64,000 bases of DNA from Brachionus plicatilis (lineage: Eukaryota > Rotifera > Eurotatoria > Ploima > Brachionidae): positions 685,513-749,512 of the forward strand of contig QEOQ01000191.1 in the NCBI GenBank assembly GCA_010279815.1. The letters are read 5' to 3'. The notes beneath the pieces are model-generated. The model was not told where the DNA came from. It saw nothing but the letters and a program-made list of their open reading frames with translations, and ran no database searches. This document shows, piece after piece, positions 1 to 12,800 of this stretch. Each line of letters opens with the position of its first letter. Positions within the stretch are counted from its first letter, which is position 1. The position numbers and the translations under genes are program-made.

Positions 1-120
1 ATATCGTAAATTTACGTAAAATTGCCAAAGTAAAATTTAGTAAATTTACGGTATTTTACGTAAATTTACTATATTTTTCGTAAAATATAGTAAAAAATAG
101 TAAAAACCAAAATGTCCAAA
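1..120. repeat. TTTACGTAAA-type low-complexity tract
   Basis: Repeated short palindromic words (GTAAATTTACG, TTTTACGTAAATTTAC). The same vocabulary recurs at 19866-20120 and 20395-20490, so this looks like a dispersed degenerate satellite. Confidence 0.55.
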
Positions 121-969
121 AAAAACCGAAATTTTGACATTTTTTAAAAATTTTTTGTTTTTTTTTTAGTTTTTTATTTTTAAAGAAAAAAAATTTTACT
201 GATTTTTTTATACAAAATATTTAATCGCTAATATTTATAAAATTTTAAAAAACCTATAAAATATAAACTAATTGTTCGACCATTCACCTTCTTTCTCAAT
301 AACGATTTTAATTACCTTAGTTCAAATTGTTTATTAATTTAATTTTAAGCTGTGTTTTTATAGTTATAAAAATTCTTACTTTTTTTAAGTGATTTATATA
401 ATTCTGACACTTTTCGGGAGTTAATGTTTTTTAAAACTCCAAAAAAGCATCAAACGCCTCTAAATCGCTTTTTATGCTTTTGCCCCTTTTATAAACTTCT
501 AGCTCATTCCACAATGGTATTTAAGCATGCGTCGCTAAACAAGGGGATACGGTATATGTCAAAAAATTTGTCTTTTTCTGGTTTTTTAATTGAGTGATTA
601 TTTTTGATTTTTTTTATTTTATTAAATTCATAAATCTTCAAAGCTTTTTTTAGTTAATATATTATACAAGTTTTTAAGTCATCAAGATCATGAATTGTGT
701 TCAATGTTTCAAATTTAACAATATGTCATTATGCATAACTGACATTTCGTTAAAGAATCTTTTTAATGTTATAAGAGATTATCGTTAATTTTAAATACCC
801 AGGTATAACGACATGTCGCTAAAATCGAATTTTAGATCATTTAAAATCTAAAGACCACTATAAGCATAAAAACATTACTGTATTTTGAAAAATCTTTATT
901 GGTTCAAATGAAATCTTATAAAGAATAAATTAAAAAATTAATTTAGCTCTAAAAATAGTTTAAAATTAA

Positions 970-1310
970 AGGTTTTGTGAAATATAGTACGATTGAACAG
1001 AACAAAAAAAAATAAACGTTTCTTTTTTTAATATCAGTTAAAAATTTTAAGAATTTGAAATGTTAAAATTAGTTAATTGACAACATTCTTTTAAAACTCT
1101 GCAGGATTAGATGAATACAATTTTAATGTATTTAGCGTGATTCAGTTTGCAGAGGGTTTTCCCGTAATTATCAGAATTTTGCAGGTGGTGCTATAAAAGA
1201 ATGTAAATGCACTATAGTGCAAAGAGAACCAATTTTTAATGTAAAGAAAAAAGTTATGGTTTTTTTATTCCTTTTTGTTCTGTTCTATTGTACTATATCT
1301 CACAAAACCT
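970..1310. mobile_element. MITE with 39-bp inverted repeats (copy in segment A)
   Basis: Terminal inverted repeats 970-1008 and 1272-1310 (ends AGGTTTTGTGARATATAGTA) differ at about three positions. The interior has no ORF. It contains the palindrome GCACTATAGTGC. Superfamily not determined. Confidence 0.75.
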
Positions 1311-1640
1311 AATTGAGTTTACTTGAAAACATGTCTTTTTAAACTTTTAACTATAAAACAGGGGATGTTCAAAGCTAAAAGATTTTGGGTTTATTTATTA
1401 GCTTTTTTCGAAAATGAAACTAAGTAGACTCAAACTATAAGGGTGACTCTTATAGTTAAAATATTTTCTGGTGAGTAATTTAAATTTGAAAAAAATTGGT
1501 GGGTGTCTTACTCTTGAAATACACCCGAATGTTTAAATAAAAAAATTTTTTTCTGAATTAAATAAAAATAAAAACTCTGGTGTTCATTTTAGTCAAAAAT
1601 GGGGGTATCCATGCACTTCACTAATTTAATTCTAAAAAGA

Positions 1641-1760
1641 AAGCCTAGAACACCCGGTATTCCCAGGCGGTCACCCATCCAAGTACTAACCGGGCTCGAC
1701 GTTGCTTAACTTCGGTGATCGGACGAGAACCGGTGCATTCAACGTGATATGGTCCTAAAC
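1641..1760 (-). rRNA. 5S ribosomal RNA
   Basis: Full 120-nt copy. The 5' end reads GTTTAGGACC instead of GTCTAGGACC, a change inside helix I. A short TTTCTTTTT terminator follows on the minus strand. Its partner small RNA (1937) is the most degenerate of the seven. Confidence 0.95.
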
Positions 1761-1936
1761 ATTTTTTATCTCTTTTTTGAACCTTTTTAAAATTTTTCTA
1801 TTCAGAAAATAAATTATAATTAATTTTTATCTATTTAAAAGTTAATGAAAAAAATATTGAAAGATTTGTTATTCATTTATTATACATATTTATCTAAAGT
1901 GTTTAATGCTGACCACAAAGTTTTATAACTTAAACT

Positions 1937-2053
1937 AAGAAGTATGTTTCTTTTACAAAATACAAACCTATTCAACTACTTTGATGAAGAGTGCATCGAT
2001 TAAACAGTTGTCTTTTATTAAGATGATGGTTTCGAATCGAAGCTGAGAGGTAG
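1937..2053 (+). ncRNA. 5S-linked small RNA, degenerate copy
   Basis: The first half is strongly diverged (TATGTTTCTTTTACAAAATA) and no longer forms the closing stem. The 3' half keeps TCGATTAAACAGTTGTC, GGTTTCGAATCGAAGC and a T5 end. It is probably a pseudogene of the family. Confidence 0.6.
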
Positions 2054-2609
2054 TTTTTAAATAAATTTTAAATTAAATAAAATTAAATCAAATAAGTAAA
2101 AAAAAATATTTAAAAATCTTTGTTTTTATCAATAAATCAATTTTTATTATCAGAAAATTTATCTAATGAGAAATCATTTTATTTTTATTTAATAGTATAT
2201 TTGCTTATTTAATATAGAACATCTTTATTATTTCTAAAGACATGACATAAAACTATTGTTAGTCATTTTATTTCGTTTATTTTCAACAGCACAATGACTA
2301 CTCTCTCTAGGAATATTACGCGTTTTATACTTAAAAAATGTTAAATGAACCTAAAATTAATTTGGAAACTAAATTTCGATAAAAATATGTTTCAGATTAT
2401 CTTAGAGTTTGTTTAAATTTTTTCATGGCTACATATTAACCCATCATATCAATTATTAAATCGTCAAATATAAATAAATAAAATCGTCATATCTATAATT
2501 AAATTCAAGATTTTAATTAAAATATATTGGTTAATCAATAAACATTTATTAACCAAAAAATTAGAAAAATTAAATTAAACTAAGAAAAATAAAAAATTAA
2601 AAAAACTGA

Positions 2610-2729
2610 AAGCCTAGAACACCCGGTATTCCCAGGCGGTCACCCATCCAAGTACTAACCGGGCTCGACGTTGCTTAACTTCGGTGATCGGACGAGAACC
2701 GGTGCATTCAACGTAATATGGTCCTAGAC
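2610..2729 (-). rRNA. 5S ribosomal RNA
   Basis: Full-length copy with consensus internal promoter. It carries one substitution near the 5' end (ATATTACGTT where others have ATATCACGTT). It lacks the TTTCTTTTT tail of the others: the minus strand continues TTTCAGTTTTTTTAA, so a T-run terminator is still present 5 nt later. Confidence 0.95.
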
Positions 2730-2923
2730 AATTTTTATCACTTTTTTTGAGCATTTTTTAATTTTTGTATTTAAAAAATTCAAAAAATAAAATATTCTTA
2801 TTTTTAATCTATTTAAAAGTTAATGAAAAATATTTTGAATAATTTTTTAATTCCTTTGATAAATATCCTTTTAAACTGTTTAATCTTCACTAAAAAGTTT
2901 TATATATTATATTAAGAAGTATG

Positions 2924-3029
2924 TACCTCTTACTTGCTACAACATATCTAACTACTTCAATGAAGAATGCATCGATTAAACAATTGTCTTTTATCAAGAT
3001 AATGGTTTCGAATCGAAGCAGAGAGGTAG
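2924..3029 (+). ncRNA. Putative Pol III small RNA paired with 5S rRNA
   Basis: Starts AAGAAGTATG after a TATATATTATATT stretch. The closing stem is TACCTCT (5') with AGAGGTA (3'), followed directly by a T8 terminator. Between them are a CTTC-AAT-GAAG hairpin and a long arm built from GCATCGATTAAACAATTGTC and its partner. The sequence GTTTCGAATCG, 9 of 11 matches to the Pol III B box, lies in the 3' arm. It is divergent to the 5S gene at 2610. I do not recognise it: no Sm site and no splice-leader donor architecture was seen, and the layout only recalls vault or Y RNAs in general. Confidence 0.65.
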
Positions 3030-3812
3030 TTTTTTTTAACAAAATTTAATTAAAATAAAAATATTTTCATTTTAAAAGATAATCAAAAAGTTATTTAAAA
3101 TTATTAAAATATTTAAATTACTATTCTACAGAGTTGGTCAAAAGTCTAAGTCATGAAGTCAAGTCTGGAGTTGAACTTTAAATTTTATTATTTTTCAAGT
3201 CAAGTCAACACTTTTATTTTTTAATTTTTTTTTGTTTTTTGTTAGAGAAATTGATTGCTTTGATTTAAATTGTCTTTATTAGCGATAAAAATAATTTTTT
3301 TAATTCTTTTTTTTTTTCAAAGTTCTGGTCTTTAACAAAAACACAATATTCAGTTTGAAGACAAAGTCGGACTTTACATTAATAACTAGGCCGATTTCTC
3401 CTAGATATATCAACGTTTTACTATCAGAAAATGCTCATCGAAACAAAAGTTAACTTTGAAATTTTTTGCCGCTCATTTATTTAGAAAAAGTTTATATCTT
3501 CATTCTGCGCCTATTGTTATTTTAATGATCATTTTTTTATTTAAAATATTAACTAAAATGAAAATTGAGTCAGACAATTTTTTTCCTTTTTCTTCAAAAT
3601 ATCAATTAAATAACTATGAGCCTTTATGGACAAAAAAAAGAAAAATCTTTTGATAAACAATAAATTTAATTATAAGTACTACAAAAAAATCATGTTTTAT
3701 TGAATTTGATTTTAATTTTAATTTTAGCATATTAGTTTATCAATCTTCATTTATCAATAAAAAGTCAGACAAATAAAATAAAATATATGAAAATTTAAAT
3801 GAATAAAAAAGA

Positions 3813-3932
3813 AAGCCTAGAACACCCGGTATTCCCAGGCGGTCACCCATCCAAGTACTAACCGGGCTCGACGTTGCTTAACTTCGGTGATCGGACGAGA
3901 ACCGGTGCATTCAACGTGATATGGTCCTAGAC
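3813..3932 (-). rRNA. 5S ribosomal RNA
   Basis: Consensus 120-nt copy with TTTCTTTTTTATT terminator. It is the leftmost-segment copy whose spacer matches the inverted unit at 9751 and the copy at 14439. Confidence 0.97.
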
Positions 3933-4134
3933 ATTTTTTTACTCTTTTTTGAACCTTTTTAAATTTTTCTATTCAAGAAATAAATTATCTTTAATTTTAG
4001 ATTTAATGCCAAAATATAATAAAAAAATCAAATTTAAAAGTTAATACAAAATTTCTTAAAAATTTTTGAATTCTTTTTTATAAATTCAGTTAAAAAATGT
4101 TTAATCATCACATTAAAGTTTTATTACTTATATA

Positions 4135-4251
4135 AAGAAGTATGTACCTTTTACTTGCTATAAACATATCTAACTACTTCAATGAAGAATGCATCGATTA
4201 AACAATTGTCTTTTATCAAGATAATTGTTTCGAATCGAAGCAGAGAGGTAG
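4135..4251 (+). ncRNA. Putative Pol III small RNA paired with 5S rRNA
   Basis: Closing stem TACCTTT/AGAGGTA: the C-to-T change against other copies turns a C-G pair into U-G, so pairing is kept. The internal arm AAACAATTGTCTT / AAGATAATTGTTT pairs over 13 bp with one G-U around a 5-nt TTATC loop. It ends in T7. Divergent to the 5S gene at 3813. Confidence 0.65.
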
Positions 4252-5203
4252 TTTTTTTAATTTTATTTAAATAAAACATTACTAAAATAAAGCTTTGTTA
4301 GAAAAATTTTTTATTTCTTGAATTTGAACACAACTATCGGCAAATTGAAGTTTATGATCAAATGTAAATTTCAAATCAAAATTTTAAAGATTAGATTTAA
4401 AATAAAGGTCTTTTTTATTAATTTTTTCAAAAATAAATGACTTAACTTTGTTAAACATACTTTTTTTATCTTTAACTAGATGAAAAATTATAACGGGTGT
4501 CCAATAAAGCTTGACCGAAATTTTAAATTAAAAAAAAAAATGAAAGGAATGTTTGTTTCGGATGAAATTTAACACAGATATATAATGATTTCATTTTTCG
4601 AATTCAAAATCTTGTAAACACTAGGTACTAATAACAGAATCATTTTTTTAACTGGTTTTAAAATGATTTATATAAAAATATTTTTTTTACTCTTAATTGA
4701 TGTTTTAGTGGTTTGGAATTCAAATTTAAATTTTTTTAGAATTGACTTAAAAAAGATCATACAAAATTTGGTAAAAAATATCATTCCATTTAAAAGATAT
4801 TACATTTTATTCACAAAAGCCCCTTTTTTTGAACTTAATATAATTTTAATGGTTTTTGGATGTTCTTGATAATATCATTATGCATTTTCTTAGACTTTTG
4901 TATATTCTGGCTATTTATTCATGAATTTCTATGTTATTCTTTTACTTCACATTTGACAAGGGTTACCTTAATTATTTTCTAGAATTCATCCGCAAACCAG
5001 CCCCACTAGTTAACACATTCCTCAGAATGACCGCCCACCACCAGACAGAATTACTGATGATACATGAGCCTGATCAGAAAATCGACAGAATCAGATTTAA
5101 TTTTATTTTAGTTTTCATTATGACCTTTTCCAATTTTTATCAAAGCTATTTTTAAGACGCAAATATTAAAAAAAAATTTTATTATTTTATGGGATAATTG
5201 TTT

Positions 5204-5942
5204 CAGCACATGCAAAAAGCGTTTCAACACACTCAAAAATCGTTTTTGCACAACCTTAAAATTTAACAAACACACTTTATAACACCCCTAAACTTCTGTT
5301 CTGCACACCATAAAAATTTTTTTCAAACTGAAAAAAAATAAACTTAATTTTACGCTTTTTCAAAGTCTAAATAACACAATTTTCAAAAGTAAAGTACAAT
5401 TTAAAACTAACTTGTACATTTCTTTTCCTCGGCTCTTCCTCAACTCTTCCTTTCTTCAACTTTTCCTTTCCTTTCCTAAGAGCAGGAAAGGAATAGTCGA
5501 GGAAGAGTTGAGGAAGAGTCGAAGAACAAGGGTAAAGGGAAAAGTCAAATAAACCTCACCCGAAGAACAAAATGCCTACAAGTTAGTTTTAATTTATACT
5601 GATGAAAAACACAATTAAAAAATTTGAAAAAAAATTGAGATTTTCAGCTTTATTTTTGTTAAAAAAAAATAAAAAAAAAGTTTTTTGAATTATAATTTAG
5701 AATATTGAAGCTATAATTAAAATTAAAACTAAAATTTGATTTTCTTATCAATTTTATTAAATAATTAAAAGTCTGAAAAACACACCATAAAAAGTGTGTT
5801 AAAAAGTTTTCCATGAATTTTTCTGGATTTTCTAAAAATTAATAAAAAAGGCGTGCAGAACAGTGTTAAAGGTATTTTTAAGTAAAGTGTGTTTGTTAGA
5901 TTTTAAGGATGTGTTGAAACGATTTTTGCGTGTGTTGGTTAG
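5204..5942. mobile_element. Foldback element with ~100-bp inverted repeats
   Basis: Left arm 5204-5325 and right arm about 5850-5942 are diverged inverted copies sharing TTTCAACACA, AACAAACACACTTTA and TGTTCTGCAC. A second, smaller foldback (5393-5600) sits between the arms, so it probably inserted later. No ORF. Confidence 0.7.
5393..5600. mobile_element. MITE with purine/pyrimidine foldback arms, copy 1
   Basis: Ends AGTACAATTTAAAACTAACT and its inverse. Inside are (CTTCCTCRACT)-like pyrimidine repeats followed by their reverse complement, so the element can fold almost end to end. Same family as 7365-7565. Confidence 0.8.
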
Positions 5943-5991
5943 GTAGACCCTTATTTTAAAATGGTAAAAAGAAGTAAATAAGTAAACTTAC

Positions 5992-6892
5992 CATTTTTAA
6001 TTCTTAATTGTCTGATCATGGGTTTACCAATTAAAAATGATGTTTTGTCAGTCATAAAATTATTAAAGTCAGCATTATTTTCTTCATTTATAAACGCTGA
6101 TACAAAGCCATCTCTTGTCCATTTCCAAATGTCTTTGACTTCAAGTATACTATCCAAACTTTTGAGATCGAACATATTCTGAATCTGTTTTTGATACATA
6201 AATGAGTTCATGTCTTTATTGGTAAATGAGACCATGAACAAGACACACAAAAAAATTGTATAAACAAATATTTCCCTTAGAATAGCCATTGCTTTTTTTT
6301 CTCTTAAAAATTTTAACTTAATCTCTTTCATCTTTTTAGGATCTTGAAATCCTTCCGATTTAAAATGAGAAGATGTTTTGTTATCATACTCAATTTGGTT
6401 ATCATCCACAAATTTGAGGTTGATGTCAGCGTCATCGAAATTTGTAAAATTCTCCGTCTTTCTGAATAATAAAACTAGCAGCGCAGTTGTAAGGGCTACT
6501 TGAATAGGCTGAGTAATTAGAAGTGAAGAAAATATTCCTGATATAAATGATCCCAACCATTTGGATACTTTTTCATCACCAAATGCTATACCTTTTGTAA
6601 TGATAAAAAAAAGCGAAACTCCTGTGAATATTACACTGAGAATGTAAGCTATTATTTTGCACCACCACGGAAATTCTAATCTCTTTTTCTTTTTCGTTTT
6701 CTCATCTTTTTCAGGAACTTCATTTTGCACATTTTCATTGATATTTGTGAAGCTTTTACTCGAATTAATTTCATCGATCTTTTTTTTGTACATCTCTTTT
6801 CTGGAAACGCGACTTTTTGAACGCCTAAAAAGCTGAATCAATAGAAAACTAGGTGGAAACGAAATCAGACTTGTCATTATTCCGATTCCAAT
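5992..6892 (-). CDS. Polycystin-like exon 24: TM3-TM6 and start of polycystin extracellular loop
   Basis: The 901-nt exon starts I-G-I-G-I-M-T-S-L in phase 0 and holds TM3 (through F-P-P-S-F-L-L-I-Q-L-F-R-R), a charged loop, TM4 (P-W-W-C-K-I-I-A-Y...), the conserved F-G-D-E-K, TM5 (S-S-L-L-I-T-Q-P-I-Q-V), a Lys-rich loop and TM6 (F-V-Y-T-I-F-L-C-V-L-F). It ends with I-R-Q-L-R-I-K-N-G, the start of the extracellular polycystin (TOP) domain. It stops at a strong donor (GTAAGTTTAC). No exon with the rest of that domain or the pore helices is visible in the remaining 5.9 kb, so this intron is longer than 5.9 kb and the gene leaves the window. Confidence 0.94.
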
Positions 6893-9800
6893 CTTAAATA
6901 TAAAAGAAAATTAATTGAAATTTTTTATTTGAATTTTAAAATTATTTGGATAGAAATTTTAATTAGTACTTTTTTCACAAATATATTTCTTTTCTACAAA
7001 CAGGAGCTAATTAACCTTAGTATCAAAAACCGATATAAAAATTGAATTTCAAAGTTAAGTTCAAAAATGTTTTTTGATTATAGGGGATACATCAAAATTA
7101 TCATTTTTTTTTTCACAAATAAAAACAATAATTTTTTGATGCCATAAGTTTTGTCAAGTTATTAGCTCTTGAACTTCCTTCATTTTTATTTTAAATTTTT
7201 CTAATTTTAAGAAAATAGCCTTAATTTGAGAAACAAGGAGAAAATTCAATATCAAAGTTCAAAAAATTTGGAAATGGTTGAACTAATTTTTTTAATTTTC
7301 AAAAAATTCTCATTTAGAAAATAGATTGTTTTTCCATTTATTTACTACTTTAAAATAATTCTACAGTACAAATTAAAACTAACTTGTACGCATTCTGTTC
7401 TTCGACTCTTCCTCAACTCTTCCTCGAATCTTCCTTTCCTCGACTCTTTTCGTCCTTAACTTTCCTCTTCCTCGACTTTTTCTCTCTTCAAATCTTAGGA
7501 AAGGAAAGGAAAAGTTGAGGAAGAGTCGAGGAAAAGAAATGTACAAGTTAGTTTTAAATTGTACTGTACTTTAAACGAATACAAGGTTAAAATATAAATT
7601 CTCTAAAGCACATCTATTCTGCGTATTTTTTCAAGAAAAGTAACTATTAAAAACCATCACTTGTTATCACTGATCCTATTTTCAAAAGCAATCGTGGTCT
7701 GGTTGACTCAATTAAATATTTTTCTGTTCAGATATAGCTTATCGAAAGAACAAAACTTTTATCATTTTTTTAATCTTCTAAATGATTTTTTAAAATTCGA
7801 TTTTTCAACATAAATTTAATTGATTTCTTTTTTTTTATTTTTTTTCTACTTTTTATGTAATTTAAAAAAAAGCTGTATGAAAGATCTTTTTTAAAATTAA
7901 TGTATAAAATTTTATTTCAATTTTTCCATGGGACTTAAACTTTAATTAAATAAATAAATTAATTAAATATTTTAAAAAGTCTTAAAATAAAACATAAATT
8001 TAATTTTTATTTCATTTTTGTAATTTTTCTTATTTTTTAAATTAAGAACTCAAGAAAATCAAAAATTTGACAATTAAAGAAAATCTGAGAACTAAAAAAA
8101 GAGATTGAATCACTTATTTGAAAAAAGCACTTTTAAGTTCTCTTTAACTTAATATCAAGTGATACAGTGTTTCAACAAAAAGTCCAGAATTGGTGTGATT
8201 ACGTTATTTTACGCAATTTTCAGTAAAATTGTCCTAAAATATTTCCGGACAAAAAAAGTTTTAAATTAATAAAAAAGGACTTAATTGAAATCATAATTTT
8301 AAAGCAGTTCGTTTTAAAAAAAAAATATTCTTGCAAATTTTAATTTAAATTTTAAAAACAGTAATAGTTGAATTTAATTAAAAAGTTTTTTAAAATTAAA
8401 ATTACAAAAAACAATTCATCTAATTTAATAATCAATAATCACATATTGTAACTGAATAGCCTTATTATGATAGAGTTACAATTACGCATGATTACGTAAG
8501 TTTTCTAATAAGTACTAAAAATGTGTAATTTTCAATTCGGGCTTTTTTTAAAAAAACTTAAGAAAAAAAATTTTAGAAGAAATGAAGAATAAATGATTCA
8601 GGCAAAATTTTAGAATCTTTCACATCAATATTGACATAAATTTCAAAATTTCAGGAACCAAAAAAATCTAGGTTCACTTAAATGTTAGAGTGGAAAAAAA
8701 TAATAATTAGATATCTGAAGTACCAAAAAAATCTCTTAGAAGGGAACATTACAATTTTCAAAAAAGTGAAACAATCGAAATTTAATAAAATATTTTCTAT
8801 TAAATTTTAGTAATTTTGGAATTATATTAGAAGAAGGGGGTTTTGAAATTCTTTCAATTCGGTTCTTTGCTAATAACTTTTAAAAGGAATAATTATGCAA
8901 AGTAGTAGCTATCTTAAATATATTTAAATCATACTTAATTTGGTGCAAAATGCATATGTTTGCACGTTGTTTTGAATAATCTATCTTATGATGTAACAAA
9001 CTTATTACAGGTTGTAACATTTTTCAGAACCAATTTATTTCATTCCTTTCAAAAGTCATTAGCAAAGAATCGAGTTGAAATGATCACGAAATTCACAACC
9101 CCTAAAAATGTAAGAACAATATCTCTCATTCTGTTTAAAAATACAAATTTACATTTAAATTTCAGATTAAAAAAAGGCTGTTTTTATTTCATACCACGCG
9201 ATAGCATTTTTTTTTTATTGTATTTTTAATTATTTTACGAAATTAATAAAAAGAATATAGCAAGATAATTTTTAATTTGATGGAAAAGTACATTTATTGT
9301 AGTCAAAAAATTGAGTTTTTATTAGTTAAATTTTGATAAAATGTTTGCAATAACTTCGAAAAAATAATTAATTTTATGAAAGGAATAATTTTAAAATGCT
9401 CAATGTTTTATTTAAATAAAATTAAAAAAACTACCTCTCTGCTTCGATTCGAAGCAATTATCTTGATAAAAGACAATTGTTTAATCGATGCATTCTTCAT
9501 TGAAGTAGTTAGATATGTTTATAGCAAGTAAAAGGTACATACTTCTTTATATAAGTTATAAAACTTTAATGTGATGATTAAACATTTTTTAGCTGTATTT
9601 ATAAAAAAGAATTCAAAAATCTTTTAAGAAATTTTGTATTAACTTTTAAATTTGATTTTTTTATTATATTTTGGCATTAAATCTAAAATTAAAGATAATT
9701 TATTTCTTGAATAGAAAAATTTAAAATGCTCAAAAAAAGTGATAAAAAATGTCTAGGACCATATCACGTTGAATGCACCGGTTCTCGTCCGATCACCGAA

Positions 9801-12800
9801 GTTAAGCAACGTCGAGCCCGGTTAGTACTTGGATGGGTGACCGCCTGGGAATACCGAGTGTTCTAGGCTTTCTTTTTGTATTCATTTAAATTTCTGGTTT
9901 TTATTTTTTTTAAATGTGGATTGATTTAAAAATTTGAGTAATTAATATTAATATCAAATTGAATAGACACCATTTTTATATAGTTCTTTAACTAATATTT
10001 AATAAAAACGTTTTAATTAATTACGGAAATAATTATTTTTATTTTAAATTTTTTAATGCATTTTGTAAAATTTAATTAAAATTGAAAAAAAAATTTAAAA
10101 ATATCAATTTTAATATAAAATTAATTATGGTGTTCTACACTTTATTTTATTATTTTGAGTAAATTTCAAATTTTATTGTTTCACCAAAAAACTTTAATAA
10201 ATAAATTTATTTTATTATTAACTTTATTGATTAAAGTTAAAATTTAAAAATTTTCTAAATTCAATTAAAAATCTAATAACCCTAACTGAACCATTCTTGT
10301 TGTAAACAACTGGCGCACTAACACATGTTGAAGTTTTTTCTATATTTTACACCAAATATTTCCCAGTGTATATTATCAGCACAAATCCCATTAGATAAAA
10401 TGATGGTTCGAAACGATCCACCAATATATAATCAGAATAATAATATTCCCATTGTTGTCGGTACACAGCAGGGTCACACCGTTCAACGTTTGCCATTGCA
10501 AGATATACCAATACAACAAAATATACAAAATACTTCAACAAGTGTTAGTGCGCCAGTTGTTTACAACAAGAATGGTTCAGTTAGAAAGCCACTAGGAAGA
10601 AAGAAAGGTTCTACGAATAAATCAAATATTTTTTTTAAATTTTTTTATTCTCTTTTTTGTCTTAAATTTTTTAATTTAAATGCCGGGTCAATAATTAAAA
10701 TTAAACTTTTTTATTATATTTAATATTTTTTTTTACCATAACTCTAACGTCGCATCTATAAAATACACTCAATCAATATTTTTTATATTAAATTTTTTTT
10801 AAGTTTAAAACCCTGAGTCTCTAATAAAGACTTTTTTTGAAGCTCTGCTTTTCTATTTGAATTTCTATTATAAACGCTACGTTTTTAATATGTATCGACT
10901 ATGTGACCCATAGGACTTTTAAAATAAAAAATTTAACATTGTGAGGTCTATGTTAGACCATGCACCAAATATCCTACTCATGGTATTAAAGCATGCGTCG
11001 CTAAACAAGGGGATATGGTATATGTCAAAAAATTTGTCTTTTTCTGGTTTTTTAATTGAGTGATTATTTTTGATTTTTTTTATTTTATTAAATTCATAAA
11101 TCTTCAAAGCTTTTTTTAGTTAATATATTATACAAGTTTTTAAGTCATCAAGATCATGAATTGTGTTCAATGTTTCAAATTTAACAATATGTCATTATGC
11201 ATAACTGACATTTCGTTAAAGAATCTTTTTAATGTTATAAGAGATTATCGTTAATTTTAAATACCCAGGTATAACGACATGTCGCTAAAATCGAATTTTA
11301 GATCATTTAAAATCTAAAGACCACTATAAGCATAAAAACATTACTGTATTTTGAAAAATCTTTATTGGTTCAAATGAAATCTTATAAAGAATAAATTAAA
11401 AAATTAATTTAGCTCTAAAAATAGTTTAAAATTAAAGGTTTTGTGAAATATAGTACGATTGAACAGAAAAAAAAAAACAAACGTTTCTTTTTTCATATCA
11501 GTTAAAAATTTTAAGAATTTGAAATGTTAAAATTAGTTAATTGACAACATTCTTTTAAAACTCTGCAAGATTAGATGAATGCAATTTTAATGTATTTAGC
11601 GTGATTCAGTTTGCAGAGGGTTTTCCCGTAATTATCAGAATTTTGCAGGTGGTGCTATAAAAGAATGTAAATGCACTATAGTGCAAAGAGAACCAATTTT
11701 TAATGTAAAGAAAAAAGTTATGGTTTTTTTATTACTTTTTGTTCTGTTCTATTGTACTATATCTCACAAAACCTAATTGAGTTTACTTGAAAACATGTCT
11801 TTTTAAACTTTTAACTATAAAACAGGGGATGTTCAAAGCTAAAAGATTTTGAGTTTATTTATTAGCTTTTTTCGAAAATGAAACTAAGTAGACTCAAACT
11901 ATAAGGGTGACTCTTATAGTTAAAATATTTTCTGGTGAGTAATTTAAATTTGAAAAAAATTGGTGGGTGTCTTACTCTTGAAATACACCCGAATGTTTAA
12001 ATAAAATTTTTTTTTTCTGAATTAAATAAAAATAAAAACTCTGGTGTTCATTTTAGTAAAAAATGGGGGTATCCATGCACTTCACTAATTTAATTCTAAA
12101 AAGAAAGCCTAGAACACCCGGTATTCCCAGGCGGTCACCCATCCAAGTACTAACCGGGCTCGACGTTGCTTAACTTCGGTGATCGGACGAGAACCGGTGC
12201 ATTCAACGTGATATGGTCCTAGACATTTTTTTACTCTTTTTTGAACCTTTTTAAATTTTTCTATTCAGAAAATAAATTATAATTAATTTTTATCTATTTA
12301 AAAGTTAATGAAAAAAATATTGAAAGATTTGTTAATCATTTATTATACATATTTATCTAAAATGTTTAATCTTCACTATAAAGTTTTATATATTATATTA
12401 AGAAGTATGTACCTCTTACTTGCTACAAACATTTCTAACTACTTCAATGAAGAATGCATCGATTAAACAGTTGTCTTTTATTAAGATTATGGTTTCGAAT
12501 CGAAGCAGAGAGGTAGTTTTTAAATAAATTTTAAATGAAATAAAATTATATCAAATAAGTTAATAAAAATATTTAAAAATCTTTGTTTTTAAATCAATTT
12601 TTATTATCAGAAAATTTATCTAATGAGAAATTATTTTATTTTAATTTAGTAGTTTATTTGCTTATTTAATATAGAACATCTTTATTCTTTTTAAAGACAT
12701 GACATAAAACTATTGTTAGTCATTTTATTTCGTTTATTTTCAACAGCACAATGACTACTCTCTCTAGGAATTTTACGCGTTTTATACTTAAAAAATGTTA

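Larger units (their letters stand above)
511..4265. repeat. Segmental duplication, copy A (three 5S/small-RNA pairs)
   Basis: Begins at TGGTATTTAAGCATGCGTCG and matches 10979-14895 in the same orientation almost throughout, with the three 5S/small-RNA pairs at corresponding places. It lies in the intron downstream of the TM3-TM6 exon of the polycystin gene. The match stops within a few bases of position 4265. Confidence 0.9.
6893..9423. other. Polycystin intron, repeats only
   Basis: Apart from the MITE at 7365 and the retrotransposon tail at 7902 nothing is supported here. The short plus-strand reading frame around 8960-9229 has no family features. Confidence 0.5.

Noticed and set aside
1937..2053. 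Reading the 5S-linked unit as a tRNA or spliced-leader RNA
   Set aside because: The closing stem resembles a tRNA acceptor, but no anticodon arm of normal size or standard T-arm spacing can be drawn. No Sm site of the RAUUUUUGR type and no convincing leader/donor junction is present.
3456..3653. 65-aa frame in the 5S-bearing duplicated segment
   Set aside because: The other copy (around 14090-14275) has shifts and a different start, and no family pattern is visible. It is a chance frame in repeat DNA.
1..5950. Search for the remaining polycystin exons (pore helices, coiled coil)
   Set aside because: No minus-strand frame with TRPP pore or further TM features was found; the region holds only the duplicated 5S block and foldback elements.
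8960..9229. 89-aa plus-strand frame
   Set aside because: Low-complexity hydrophobic/Lys composition typical of AT-rich noncoding DNA; no splice context or motif.
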